Of a DNA stretch of 64,000 bases, positions 44,735 through 56,888 are shown in pieces. The notes under the pieces are model-generated. The model was not told where the DNA came from, did not search any database, and was given only the letters and a program-made list of their open reading frames with translations. A program made the translations under genes and the position numbers. Every line of letters starts with the position of its first letter. Within the stretch, counting starts at the first letter, position 1. Origin of the DNA: Rheum nobile. Its lineage: Eukaryota > Streptophyta > Magnoliopsida > Caryophyllales > Polygonaceae. The DNA lies in NCBI GenBank assembly GCA_027886185.1, contig WOAB01000215.1:620001-684000 (forward strand), in the 5' to 3' direction.

Positions 44735-46015
44735 TCACTGTGGGCCTGATGGCGGTGGTGGTGGGAACCTCCCGAAGTAGTCCCTCATATGAGCGTCCAT
44801 AGCGTCCAGACGCTCATCTACATCAGCACGGAACTGGGTCTGCCAAGTCTGCAGACCGGTCTCTACTCGGGTGTTCCAATGCGTCTGCTGTACCGAGAAT
44901 GCATCAAATCTTGCATACAACTCCTGCCAAGGTGTGGCAGGAGCATAAGAAGACGAGGGTGCATCAAACTGGGTAGGCAAAGGGGCATCCTCACCCACAA
45001 ACTCAACAACAATAGCACCAGCACTAGGGCCCTCTCCAAACGGACCCGAAGGAGCAGCATCAGGGGTAGCATCGGCCATAACTCTGCTATCACTGGGAAT
45101 CCACCAATCTGCAAATGAAGGAGAATAAGTGAAAACCCGAGGAAGAATCAGAATATGACCTCCATATGAAGACCAAACTAAATCACCATCCCTGCCCAAT
45201 GGTTTCAGCATCGAGCACACTTTCATGTGCGCCATATCATACACCGCGTGAGCAATAGGTCGAGGAATCCGATCGATAGCTATAATGTCAGCACAAAGAA
45301 GGGTGATCAAACCACCCCCACAAATATCACGTGGCTCACCATCACGAATCCTCTTCAGGGAACCCAGAAAGAGGGTAGCCCAACACGGCGTGTACGTAAC
45401 AAGCTCCAAGATGCTCAAAAACCACTGAAAATCCTTCAAAGGGACCTTACCATCATCAGCATGGCCAAAGAAATCTCTCATCAACACCTTGTGGATCAAC
45501 CTTAGGCAAGGGTTCACCAACTTTGAATTCACCTCCTGGCCCTTATTGAACGTCCTATGCGTGGCAGCCTCTCAAAACTCCATCATATCCGTCTCAATGA
45601 TGCCACCAAACCACCCATCAAATGGCTCCTTTGTAATGCCCATGGCACCACGAATCTCCTCAGCGGACAAAGTATAATCATGACCATTGTATGTGAATGT
45701 GACCTTCATCAATCTCTTGTCGGCGGAGCCATCAGAATACCTCTTAAACGAGGCAATGAACTGGTAACACAGCTCGGGATAAGCATCAACGACCTTGTTC
45801 AAGAAAGTCCCCAGGCCACACTCTGCTAAACACAGGGATACACACTCCAACATACCAAACTCAGCCAACGTCGGCTTGTCAAAGAATTTAGTAGCCAACA
45901 CCTTCCTCTCCTTCAGAACATTGTAGACCTCATTATCATCCCTCGTAGATACTTGCTTCCTATCTCTAGGTGCCATAAGTAAGGAATTGAGATGCTCAAA
46001 ACAGAGGGCAACCAA
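44735..46015 (-). pseudogene. Element B auxiliary ORF (env position), one stop
   Basis: A 427-codon frame starts at 46015 (MVALCFEHLN or the inner MAPRDRKQ) and is broken only by TGA at 45572-45574. The first part has FFDKPTLAEFGMLECV, DAYPELCYQFIASF and YTLSAEEIRGAMGITKEPF. The second part has CLRLIHKVLMRDFFGHADD and CGGGLITLLCADIIAIDR. The C-terminal 100 residues are Pro/Ala-rich and end with a coiled-coil-like stretch and PPPPPSG. The layout matches plant proteins annotated as ATHILA ORF-1 or putative plant transposon protein; I could not search. There is no signal peptide or membrane span. Function is unknown. Confidence 0.7.
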
Positions 46016-46756
46016 GAGGACTTACAAACGAGCGAAAACACGAAGTCTGGTAGTCTCGACGCGGGGCGGTGGACGAGTCACCGGGTCGCGGTGAGATAAC
46101 TGGAACTTCTCACCGGGTCGTGGTGGGGGTCACCGCGGGGCGGTGGTAGGCGACGCGAGGCGGGGCAACGCGAGGCGGGGCGACAGCGACGCGGGGCGAC
46201 ATCGACGCGGTGGGGTGGTGTTTGGCTTGTGTGTGAGGCTAGACTCCAAATTGGGCAAGGAAACTCAAGATTAAGGTATTTGGAGGCTAGGATCGGACCA
46301 AGAACAAGAGGGATTGGGAATGGGGGATTTGGCTTGGAGAACTTGAGAGGGGTGTTGGATATGGAGGGTTTGAGAGAGTGGGGGCTAGGTTAGGGAAAGG
46401 GAATAGGAAGAAAAGGGGTTGATGGGGCCAGTCATATACAATGGCCCAAAGAGAAATCTCGGCCCAAAAAGGGGGCCCAAACCGTCAAATCCTTAGTTAC
46501 CACTCAAGAAATAAAAATTTTACTCCCCGTTTAAGGTTTTTTCGAGGCCCTTTATTCTTTTTTTTTTTCGGAGTTGAGAAGGCATACCAGACCTCCACCG
46601 CGGGGCGGTGGCTTCTACCGCGGGGCGGTGAGAATTGGTTGGGAACACCGTCTCTCTCCATTTACTTTCGTACCTGAAATGTTAGTGACAGGCGAACGAA
46701 ACAAAGCAAAATAAATTACAAAACTAATCTAAGAGAAAAGAAAATTTTAGGAAAAT
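46016..46756 (-). other. Element B spacer with GC-rich motif cluster
   Basis: This region upstream of the auxiliary ORF holds about a dozen variants of gacgcggggcggtg and caccgggtcgcggtg at 46060-46215 and two more at 46598-46632. The rest is AT-rich. It could be the 5' leader of the auxiliary ORF. Confidence 0.7.
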
Positions 46757-46790
46757 TACCTCGGGTTGCCTCCCGGACAGCGCCTTAGTT
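46757..46790 (-). other. 34-nt block identical to element A
   Basis: Its reverse complement equals 41850-41883 at every base. About 25 bases upstream are also similar (gtcgagccaacgac against gtcgagccacgac). The block lies after gag-protease and before the auxiliary ORF. Confidence 0.85.
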
Positions 46791-47133
46791 AACGTCGTTG
46801 GCTCGACGTACTTCAAATCAATCACCACCTAGAATAGGATCCTTTCGGAATCCTCTTACTTAACTCTTCCTGCTGGAACTTCCCATGGAAAGGCTTGGAC
46901 CTTAGACCATGTTCCCTCTTAGCCAATGACTCCATGATTGTTGCCTTTGGAGCATCTCCCCCATACTTAGAGCGATGTGGGGGCCGATAGGGCTTGACCT
47001 GATCATGTTGCACGACACTAGATGAAGGCTTACAACCTTGTGTGGTTAGTGCACGGGGGCAAGTACCCAAATTAGAGGGAATTGAATCTCCTATGTCATC
47101 GAGTAAGACATCGTACTAATGCGAATCAAAAGG
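46791..47133 (-). pseudogene. Element B reading-frame remnant after gag-protease
   Basis: A minus-strand frame (about 47070-46822) reads VQHDQVKPYRPPHRSKYGG and KRIPKGSYSRW and ends just before the 34-nt block. It lies directly downstream of the protease stop and could be the original C-terminal tail of gag-pol separated by a later stop. No domain is recognised. Confidence 0.35.
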
Positions 47134-48875
47134 TTAAGCAATAGCAGACAGTTCAACTATGGTCTCCACTACACTAGGCTTAACATTTTCCTGAATAGGA
47201 TTATCAATATCACTAATGCAGCGAAGGGGAGGCAATTCAATGGAGTTGGCCTTGTGAATATTATGCTCAAAAATTATTCCATCAAATTCCATAGTCAAAG
47301 TTCCACTATCCACATCAATCTTTGTCATGGATGTTTTCATAAAAGGTCGACCTAACATAACAGGAGCAACCTGCTCATCATAGTCCATATCCATAACAAA
47401 GAAATCAGCAGGGAAAATCAAAGGACCTATCTTAACAAGAACATCCTCCACAATACCCTTAGGAGGCACACAAGAACCATTAGCAAGTTGTATCACAATA
47501 TTGGTATCATGCAAGGGTCCTACTCTTAAATCCTCAATCAATGAATAAGGCAAAACATTAATAGAGGCACCCAAGTCTAGCAAGGCTTTCCCAAATCGAT
47601 GCTCACCTATAGCAATAGGAATAGTGAACGTACCTGGATCCTTGCACTTCTCAGGCATACGCCTTTGAAATACCGCCGAGACATGTTCACCAACCGGAAC
47701 CTTCTTCTGGACCTTCAGCTTTTGTGTCCTCTTGACGGTGGACAGCTCCTTCAAAAACTTGGCATATCGAGGAACAGCCTTAATAAGCTTGAGAAGAGAA
47801 AAATTCACCTCACAGTTTTGGAACATCTCGAAAAGATCACTGTCGTCGGCGACCCTTCTAGCCTTTAGCGCCTCAGGAAAAGGTGCTGGTGGCTTCTCGG
47901 AACCAAGAGGGGAAAAAAATGGACGAACATAATCATCAACATAGATCTCTTCTGCAGAGCAAGGATTTTGGAGGCCGGGTCGCGGTAGGCTCACCGTGGG
48001 GCGGTGGTTATCGCCGCGGGGCGGTGAGGTCGCGGTGGGATTACTGAGACTTGCTGCCGGGTCGCGACTAGTGTCGCCGCGGGGCGGTGGCAGGCATCCT
48101 TCTTTCCTGGCCTCAGCCTCAACTTGTCGCCGGGTCGCGGTGGAGTCCACCGCAGGGCGGTCACCAATATTCTTCTTCTCAGACTCGCTCTCCTCTTCAG
48201 CAATAGGAGGAACGACCAGCTTCTTTCCACTTCTGAGGGTGATGGCACTCACATTCTCCCTTGGATTCACTATAGTCTGAGAGGGTAGGAAGTTAGATGT
48301 CCTCTGGTCAATCTTGATTACAATATCAGCCAGTTGGCCAATCTGCCTCTCCATATTCTTTATGCTTGACTCAGTAGCCTGAACATGAGTGGCAAAATGC
48401 TGAGTCAGAGTCTTTAGCATCTCTTCAGTAGTAGCACCAAAGGTTTGGCCTTGAGGCCTCTGTTGGTATGGGACTCTCTGCTGGTATTGCTGTTGTGCTG
48501 GCTGTTGACCACCTTGGGGGTCGCTCCACCTGAAACCCGGATGGTCTCGCCCTCTCGGATTGTAGTTGGGTTGTCCACCAAATTGCGGTCTAGGGGGTCC
48601 GTAACCTCCTACAGCATTCACTTCAGCAGTACCTTCCTCCTGCAGCTGAGGACAAGTATCGGTAGGGTGGAATTGATCACAGCAAATCCCACATGCCTTG
48701 ACTTGTTGAGGAGTGTTTTGGTTCACCATTCTCTTCACCATCTCCTTCAACTCAGCTAACTCATTCAGCACTGGGCTCGGTCCTGTAGGAGTCACAGCAT
48801 TGACTGCCTTTCTCTGATATGTCTTTCCAAAGCTCTTTGTACTCTCACTCATCTCCTGAAATCTCTCCATGGCTG
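47134..48875 (-). CDS. gag-pro: Element B gag-protease, 3' segment
   Basis: This segment continues the gag frame after the solo LTR. It has the zinc knuckle CGICCDQFHPTDTC (about 48700-48660), a Gln/Gly/Pro-rich linker, SAITLRSGKKL, a spacer of GC-motif DNA read as PPRGD and RPTVSLPRPG, the conserved PPAPFPEALKARR, and the aspartic protease. In the protease FTIPIAIGEH is followed by KALLDLGASINVLP, with DLGA in place of the usual DTGA or DSGA, and VMLGRPFMKT. The frame is fully open and ends at 47134. Leu in the active-site triad position may weaken or abolish cleavage; whether this is native to the family is not known. Confidence 0.9.
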
Positions 48876-50364
48876 TGATAAGCACTACTTTGTAGGGTTT
48901 AAGTAAGAGTTATTAGAGGATTTATTGGTGCCATTCGGGTAGATTTAGACACATTCATGTGTATGGCATGTGGGGGCGAAGTTTGGTAATTAATTAAAAG
49001 CCACGTGATTGTCGGGATCGAATTGGATGAAATTAGGCCCGTGAAGCGGAAAGAGAACAGCGGGAGGTGATGTCATGGTGACATGGGCGAGCATGATTTG
49101 CTGGAATGAAGAATTGGAGACGGATGACATCACCGTGTTGATGTTGCAGATGGAGTGGGCCGAGAAGAAGGCCCAATTGGAGAAGAAGCCCATGAAGAAT
49201 TGCGCCTCGCGTTAAAGCCGAAGATTTAAAGCTGGAGAATTGAATTCAAGCGGATGATGCAGCATGACGTCAGCGAGAAGATTTGCTGGTGAAGAGCCGT
49301 GAAGTTGTGGTGGGCCGTGGGTGATTGGGCCGTGTTGAGCTGCTGCAATTGGAGAGTGATGGGCCGTGTCTGCTCGCGAGAATTGGAGGACGAGAGCTCC
49401 AGCTGTGTGGACGAGCTACTGGAGTGAGAATTCAAAGGCCGAGAACGGGATTAATTTCCTTGTTTTCGGTTATTTAATTATTATTATTTTATTATTTTCG
49501 TTTTAGGTTAATTTAGATTTTATTTCCTTTAGTATTTAAGGGTAGGAAAAAGGCTTGTTTGCCTATCTATCATCTTTTTCTCTTGAACCCTAATTCCCTT
49601 TTCTACGTTATGAAGAACTAAGACTCCCTGGCTTAGTCAAACGCTGAAGCTTTCGTTTGGATTAAGTTGTGAGATTCTTATTCTTAATCTATTGCATGGT
49701 TTTTATCTTTCTCTTGCTTAAGTTGCTTATGATTGATATTGATAATATCTATTTGGACGCATCTAGGGTTTGTTGTTATTGATTGATTGCTAGATTTAGA
49801 TTGTTACTGGTTGAGCATATCTATTTCAGAGTAGCAACTGCATCGTATTAGTAACTGGTTGTGCTAGTCTTATGCAGAAGAGAACTGATTTACATTCTAG
49901 GATAAAAGCTGGTTGTTTTATGCTAGAATTGTATCCAACTATATTCCTATCCGTAAGGCTGCTGTTAAACTGAATCTTGATAGTTTCAGGGTTGTTTAAT
50001 TAGTTAGTGCTAATAGTATCTGGTTGTGCTATTAGTTATATCTGAAAAGGAATTGGAATTACCATTGCATGAGATTTGAATGAGTATCTATGATCAACTT
50101 GTCATATGAATAGTGGATGTTGTTTGACTAAGTGCTTTCCCCATTACTGATTTCATCACATCTAGTTGTTTACTTTTGCATGCTTAGATTAATTAAACTC
50201 ACAAAAAAAAAACTTTGGTTACTTTAGTTTGACATACAAATTGCATATTAAGATAGAATTCGCCTCCTTGCGGATTCGACCTTTACTTACCTAGGACTAC
50301 GGTTTAAGGTTTGTTTGGATATATTTTGCATAGTAGGAATTAGAACGACAAATTCCTGTTATCA
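48876..50364 (+). mobile_element. Solo LTR C inserted in element B gag
   Basis: 1489 bases beginning TGATAAGCAC and ending TTATCA, with a perfect 5-bp duplication GGCTG (48871-48875 and 50365-50369). No internal genes remain, so the element was reduced by LTR-LTR recombination. The first 30 bases resemble element A's LTR start (tactttgtagggttta), and it shares the ACTAAG..CTTAGT stem (near 49616-49636) and a ccttgcggattcgaccttta block near the end. It is a separate but related Athila-like family. Motifs of type gggccgtg cluster at 49150-49440. Confidence 0.93.
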
Positions 50365-50979
50365 GGCTGCGTCCGGTGTCAAATTCAGAATACTCCCACC
50401 GCATGCAGCGTCAACCATCCTTCTTTCCTGATCTAGTAGACCATTATGCAAGTAGAGAACAAGATCCTGCTTGACGTATCCGTGGAACGGGCAGCTAGAG
50501 CAAAGCCTCTTGTACCTCTCAAGATAGTCATATAGCGTCTCATCATCAGCCTGCTCAATGTTAGCAATTGCCTTTTTCAAAGCATTCGCCTTCTTCGTTG
50601 GGAAGTACTTGTCAAGAAACGCCTTGTGCAGTTTAGTCCAGGTATCTATAGTCCCTGGTGGCAAGTGATAATACCAGTCGCTAGAAGAGTCTAGCAAAGA
50701 AAATCCAAAGGCTCTCATCTTGATTTGATCCTCCGTCACATTCCTTGGCTTCATAGTCATGCAGACATTGTGGAATTTACCCAGATGAGATATCGGGTCC
50801 TCTCCACTCAAACCATGGAATTTCGGGAGATAAGCAACAACTCCAGACTTCAGCTCAAAGTTCACCCCTTCGCCAAGCACAGGGATGATGACAGCCAAGG
50901 GTTGTGCCCCAATGTTTGGTTCAGTCAGCTCTCTCAGAGTTCCGGCCATTGCAGCAGGAGGAATGTCAACTGGCTTAAC
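50365..50979 (-). CDS. gag-pro: Element B gag, middle segment
   Basis: This holds the core retrotransposon gag (capsid) domain: YLPKFHGLSGEDPISHLGKF, FSLLDSSSDWYYHLPPG, TWTKLHKAFLDKYFP and ETLYDYLERYKRLC. The strand is open throughout. At its right it meets the copia-2 insertion (after V of TVKPVD) and at its left the solo LTR (after the Ala-Ala before MERFQE). The capsid motifs are well kept, unlike those of the other gag genes in the window. Confidence 0.92.
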
Positions 50980-50984
50980 GGTCT

Positions 50985-51896
50985 TGTTGGATCGTTAGAG
51001 TTACGTCTAAGGGAACAAAGCTTTTTTCCCACAGAAGTTGCAGCGGATAAATATAGCAGGAAAGATAACGGAACGAACTCACGATATATAGTAGAAACCC
51101 TGATTAGCAAAACTAGCTTCTCAAGGAAAAACCACTACCTTCAAGCTTTCGCTTGAGAGGATTTTGAAGCGTGTACTTGTCTTATTGATATCTTGCTTGA
51201 TTACACTTGTATCCTGGACTTCGACATCTAAACACCCAGCTAGACTCGAAACCTCTTCTACAACGATGAATCAAACTCAACCCTCAAAGACTTACACACA
51301 CCTCACTTCTTTTCTTTCTTCTTTTCGTCCTCTCTGTTTTCCGTCGTCGTGGTTACATAGAAATGAATCCACACTTCTATATAAATACAACTCGACAAAC
51401 CCTAAATGTAACAAGATAAGATTTATCAAATATGGTAACAAGAAGATATGTTTTGCTGGAGGAATAATATCCCTAGCCGTATATATTAATAAAAGGAAAG
51501 GATTCCCTTAAATTAATATAAACGGATGTGATAAGATTCTTCTCTCTCCAATCCGCTTATCTAAGGAAAGAATCCCTAAGATAAGGAATCGAGCTTCTCT
51601 CTCCATATCTCCTCCAACGGCTAGATCCTTCCAGCCGATTTCTTCAATCCTTGACCGCGTGTGCGCCTTGATTTGTTTCCATAAATAACACGCTGGATTT
51701 CTTCCTTCCATTCGCAGCTTCGATCTTGTTCGTCACTGTTGTTCCTTCAGAGGTAACAAAGCACAAGGACAGAGCTTTGTTCCCTCTTCAATCCTTTGCT
51801 GCAAAGGTTCCCTGAGACAACTATCTTTGTTCCTGAAACACTTAGTACCCAGATTAGTTGAATGTTTGTCACTATCAAAACCTAAGGAATTCAACA
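50985..51896 (-). repeat. copia-2 3' LTR
   Basis: 912 bases, almost identical to 56889-57801. On the minus strand a TATA-like tatttatatag lies near 51388. Directly outside it the purine tract aaaaagggggaatg (minus strand) ends at 51897. Confidence 0.95.
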
Positions 51897-53161
51897 CATT
51901 CCCCCTTTTTGATGGTGACAAACATCCTTGACAATAAATCATATAAATCCGAGATAAAGACGGTTGTATGGGGAAGGGTCTCCACACAAGACCATAATAG
52001 TTCCCCCTCAATGCAGCAACATATGAAACCATGTGCTGTTCCCCCTCAACCAAGGCTACCTGTTATTTTCCCCCTTTTGGCATCATAAAAAACATAGCGA
52101 AGAGTTAGAGATGAAGGATCACAGCCAGATGAACATTATTCCCAATCGTATTAGATTGAAATGCACGAACACGGACAACATGTTAAGAGAACAACAAGAT
52201 ATGCAAGGATACCATTTATGATCAACATGCCAGTAAATGTTCACACACGAATCAGAGACAAGGAAGTTCGAAAAGGAGAGGGATAGATGTGTTAGGGAAC
52301 AGAAGAGGTATTGGTTAGCCAGAGAAATACGAATGAAGTACCACTGGGGCCAGTAGTAGATTTGAAGTATGACTAGCAATGGAGTTCATCTTTTGTTCCT
52401 ACTCAAAGCTTGTGCTTCCTTATCGTCGTCAACATCCATCATAGGCTCAGCTAATGGAGGAGAGAATCTTTGGTTCCTTCTTTTCCCTTCTTTGTGTATC
52501 TTGTGATGTTCCGGTTTTTTTTTTTTTTTTTAACATCACAACCTTCAGCTTGCCTTCTTTCACCAGGGATTCATTCGGAGCCCACTACTTCTCACGTGCA
52601 ACATCAGCTTTTAAGCACAAACCCTCCTTAGGCAGTTGTAAGCCAGCATCACATATCATACCTGTCGAATCCTATCCACAGACCATAGTGGCAACAATTC
52701 GTATTCTCGACTTTCCGAAAAAGTAGAAGAGTGTGATGCGGGGGTAATGTTACCAGAGAGGGTACAAAGAACATCATACAAAACATATATGAGAATTTTT
52801 CAATAATGTGTAATCATGAATGAGAGACTCCCAGATGTGAATGATTAGAGGGGCTCATAGGGAGCATCAAACATGATGGCTAAGGTAAGCTGTAGAGTCA
52901 ACAATCATTTGGGCTTATAATGAGAGATTAATGCATCAAGTTGACTCTTTTAGGCCGAAAGAAATCCGAGTCGTGTATAAACAAGATAGCATAGAGAATC
53001 ATGCATGAAATTTTGCATATAAGTGAGGTATTAGCATGAGTCTAAGCAAGTCGTTCAACTAATGATCAAGAGAAGAGATGCAGACCAAGACATGATGATT
53101 AACCCTTCACACTTTACCATGTAAATTAGCCAATCATCGAGGGAACACAACAAGTAGACAG
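51897..53161 (-). other. copia-2 3' noncoding region with polypurine cluster
   Basis: On the minus strand G-runs in purine context occur at about 51897-51911 (terminal), 52002, 52040 and 52068, each ggggga followed by a or ac. A T run of about 18 lies at 52512-52530. There is no coding frame. This repeats the arrangement seen in copia-1. Confidence 0.65.
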
Positions 53162-54511
53162 TCAGTTTAGAGAAATCATACCTAGTTCCATACGAAACTG
53201 TTCGAATGGTTCCCTGTTTAGTGCCTTGGTGAAGATATCGGCGATTTGATCCTTAGTTCCACAGAAGTCCATTGTCACCAATCCTTTCTCCACACAATCA
53301 CGTAAGAAGTGATGTCTTATCTCGATGTGCTTGGTACGTGAGTGTTGTACCGGATTCTTGGAGATATTTATGGCGCTGGTATTGTCACAGAGGATGGGAA
53401 TTGAGTTAAGAAGAATACCGTAGTCGCTGAGTTGTTGTTTGAGCCATAGGAGTTGAGTGCAACAAGCAGCAACGGCTATGTATTCAGCTTCTGCAGTGGA
53501 GAGAGCCATTGAGTTCTGCTTCTTTGACCCCCAGGAAACCAAACACGGCCCAAGGAACTGAGCCATTCCTGAGGTAGATTTTTTGTCCACTTTGTTCCCT
53601 GTGAAGTCAGCATCTGTGTATCCGACAAGATCAAGACTTCCTCCTCTTGGGTACCACAGACAAAGATCATCTGTTCCCTTCAAGTATCTCAGAATCCTCT
53701 TCACTGCTTTGAGATGTGTTTCTTTGGGATCGGCCTGAAAGCGAGCACAAAGACATATACTATACATAATGTCAGGTCTACTAGCAGTGAGATAGAGAAG
53801 CGAACCTATTATTCCTCGGTAGAGAGATGGATCAATTCCTTGCTCGTGTTCGTCTTTTCCCATTGGATTGTTTGGAGATATGGGAGTGGTGAAGGGTTTT
53901 GCATCATTCATACCAAACTTTTTGACACACTCCCTGAGATACTTCTGTTGGTGCACTTTAGTTCCCTCATCCCCCTGAGAGACTTGTAGACCTAAGAAGA
54001 ACTTGAGTTCTCCAACCATGCTCATCTCGAATTCACTGGCCATCAGCTTAGAGAATTTCTGAACCAGTTTATCATCAGTGGATCCAAAGATGATATCATC
54101 CACATAAACCTGAACCACCAGAATTTTCTTCCCTTCCTTCAGAAGGAACAAAGTCTTGTCGACCTTTCCACGAACGTATCCATGCGTCAGAAGGAACTGA
54201 GAGAGCCTTTCATACCAGGCCCTCGGGGCTTGCTTGAGACCATACAGAGCTTTGTCTAGAATGTAGACATGGTCAGGTTGAGTGGTGTCTTCAAAACCGG
54301 GTGTTTGCTCCACATATACTTCCTCCTTGAGAACCCCATTCAAGAAGGCGGTCTTGACATCCATCTGTTGTAGCTTGAATCCATGGAAAGAAGAATAAGC
54401 AATTAGGAGTCTTATTGCTTCTAACCTGGCAACTGGAGCAAAGGTCTCATCATAGTCGATGCCTTCCTGCTGACTGTAACCTTTCACCACCAGCCTAGCT
54501 TTGTTCCTTGT
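53162..54511 (-). pseudogene. pol: copia-2 pol, reverse transcriptase C-part and RNase H
   Basis: Starting after an in-frame TAG at about 54512-54514, the frame shows KGYSQQEGIDYDETFAPVAR, QQMDVKTAFLNG, YVDDIIFGS and then the RNase H, with YTDADFTGNKVD, STAEAEYIAVAACC and KHIEIRHHFLRD. It is open for 443 codons to the stop at 53162, so both catalytic centres are preserved. Only the upstream stops would prevent full-length translation. Confidence 0.95.
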
Positions 54512-54514
54512 GAC

Positions 54515-55903
54515 CTAACCTTGATCATCCAACTTGTTTCTGAACACCCACTTGGTTCCAATCACTGTTCTGTTCCTTGGACGAGGAACTAACCGCCAAA
54601 CCTTGTTTCTTTTGAACTGGTGAAGTTCCTCTTGCATGGCCTTTATCCAGTCAGGATCCTTCAATGCTTCTCCTACAGTTTTGGGTTCTTGCAAAGAGAG
54701 AAAAGCATTGAAAGCACGAAAATTTTGTAGGGAGGAACGAGTGCTCTGAGGTGCTCCCTTTCTATAGTCAGTGACGATTAGCTTGACTGGATGAGCCCAC
54801 TTTTGCTGGTAGTTGGGAACTTGGAGATTGTTGATGTCGAATTCCTCTGAATCAGCGTTCCCAGCACTTGAGCCTTCACCTCCTGTGCCATTAGCATTAG
54901 GATTGACATCCCTCATTCCTTCAGCAGAAGGGCAGTCCTCAGAGGGCTCCGTTGTGCCGTGACTTGGGCTTTGTTCCCCCTGAGGTGCCTGAGATACATC
55001 AGGGGGGTAAGCATTTTCTTCATTGCCCCCTGAGTTGGCGGAATTGGGAGTTCTTGGTGTAGAGGGATCATTTTGAGTTTCTTGATCTTCAGAGGTCCCA
55101 CCGCTGACATTGCTATCTACAAGCTGAAAGAAATCATCTTCGGAAAGCTCGATGTTGCCTGATAGTTCCTTCACATTGTTACCAGCCATAGCAGTTTCGT
55201 CAAATACAACATGAACGCTTTCCTCTACCTTTCTGGTTCTCTTGTTGAAAACTTTGTAGGCCTTGCTTTGTTGTGAATATCCTACAAAAGTTCCTTCATC
55301 ACTTCTGGGATCAAACTTCCCAAGATAATTTTTCCCGTTGTTGTGGACGAAGCACTTGCAACCAAATGTGCGCAAATGAGACACATTAGGTTTCCTTCCC
55401 TTCAGAAGTTCATAGGCAGTTTTGTTCAGAAGAGGACGGATGGTTGCCCTGTTCAGAACATAGCACGCGGCATTCAAGGGTTCGGCCCAGAAACTCCTTG
55501 GAAGACCACTTGAGATGAGGAGAGTACGCATCATGTCTTTCAGAGTTCTGTTCTTTCTTTCAACAACACCATTTTGCTGTGGGGTCCTGGGAGCAGAGAA
55601 GTTGTGGTTGATACCTCTGTTCCTACATAGGGATAGGAACTGAGAGTTCTCGAATTCAGTTCCATGATCAGTGCGAATAGACCCCAAGGAATGTCCAGTG
55701 CTCCTTTCGGCTGCCTTAAGCCAGGACTCACACTCCGCGAACACTTCATCCTTTGTGGAGATAAATAAAGTCCATGTGTACCTGGAATAGTCATCAACAA
55801 TAACAAAGACATATACATTTCCCCCACGGCTCTTCATGCGCATAGGCCCATAAAGATCCATGTGGACTAATTCCAGAGGACGTGTTGTACTTACATCCCT
55901 TTT
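54515..55903 (-). pseudogene. pol: copia-2 pol, integrase and start of reverse transcriptase
   Basis: The integrase core is nearly complete: MDLYGPMRMKSRGG, VDDYSRYTWTLF, IRTDHGTEFEN, PRTPQQNGVVERKNRTLKDM, and FGCKCFVHNN with the following SDEGTFVGYS block. A Ser/Thr/Pro/Glu-rich linker of about 150 residues leads to the reverse transcriptase start (QEELHQFKRNKVWRLVPRP, TKWVFRNKLDDQG). The segment is bounded by a TAA at about 55904, just before KRDVSTTRPLE, and by the TAG after DDQG. Confidence 0.95.
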
Positions 55904-56828
55904 TTACTTGAAGGAAGACCTCACTTGTTTTCCTTTAATGCATGCGTCACACACGTCACTTCTCATTGCTTCAACCTTGGGAAGACCATTCACCAACTCT
56001 TGTCTATGAAGTTTGGAGATGAGTTGAAGGCTAGCATATCCAAAGCGTTTGTGCCACAAGTCTGTCGTCTCAGCAATAGACGACAAGCATAGATCCTTGT
56101 CAGGGATGAAAGCAGGGTCGACCTTGTAAACGTTGTTGTCGCAGATCCCTTTGAGTAAGATTTTCCCTGTACTTAGACACTCAACATGACAATCATCAGT
56201 GGTAAAGACTACCCTATTTTTTTTTGTTTTGACATAGTTGAGCCACACTGAATAGATCAAACTTGAGATTATTCACTAGATTCACATTATTCACAGTGAT
56301 GTGTTTAGAGAGTCTTACCATACCGATACCACAAACCTCACCCTTACTCTTGTTTCCAAAAGTTATCGATGCCCCTGAGGCTGGCTGAAGAGAGGTGAAC
56401 CATTCATTGTTCCCTGTCATGTGACTTGAGCATGCACTGTCAAGGTGCCAAGAGCATTTCCTTGCTTCCTCCTCGGATTTATGAGAACCACCTTCTGATA
56501 CGTTGTGACCTTTTGAGCTCACCAAACAGATATCCTTTGAGAGAGGAGAAGCTTCATCATCTGAGCTGCAGTCACCCCACTTCGCAATCCTCGTTTGTTC
56601 CTCGTTGAGGACCTGAGAAGAACCTGCCGCTTTATTGAGGCAATTTTTTGCGAAGTGTCCGTTGTCATAACAGTGAGAGCAGACAACCTTCTTCATATCA
56701 TTGTGAACCATGACCGAACCTTTAGTGCCTTTGCTTCGAGACCATATCTTCTTCATGGCTTGAGTGATGAGAGCCACATCTACATCACCTTCTTGAGAGT
56801 CTCTATCCAAGGAATTTCCTGACGACAT
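55904..56828 (-). pseudogene. gag-pro: copia-2 short gag, protease and pre-integrase domain
   Basis: The ATG at 56828 (MSSGNSLDRD) is 48 bases after the primer-binding site. Only about 40 residues precede the zinc knuckle CSHCYDNGHFAKNC, so the capsid domain of about 200-250 residues is deleted. The protease has WHLDSACSSHMTG, with DSA in place of DSG, and the flap-side GVCGIG region. A frameshift in an A-rich run near 56214-56225 precedes the pre-integrase domain (LWHKRFGYAS, CDACIKGKQV). Confidence 0.9.
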
Positions 56829-56875
56829 CTTTCCTGCAGAATCTGTAACTAAAACAAACAATCTAGAGCACCAAG

Positions 56876-56887
56876 CTCTGATACCAA
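56876..56887 (-). promoter_or_regulatory. copia-2 primer-binding site (initiator tRNA-Met)
   Basis: On the minus strand TGGTATCAGAGC begins one base after the LTR end. It is the usual initiator tRNA-Met primer site of plant copia elements. Confidence 0.92.
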
Positions 56888-56888
56888 T

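Noticed and set aside
51164..51511. 115-codon plus-strand frame repeated at 57069-57416
   Set aside because: It is antisense sequence of the copia-2 LTRs, present twice only because LTRs are duplicated.
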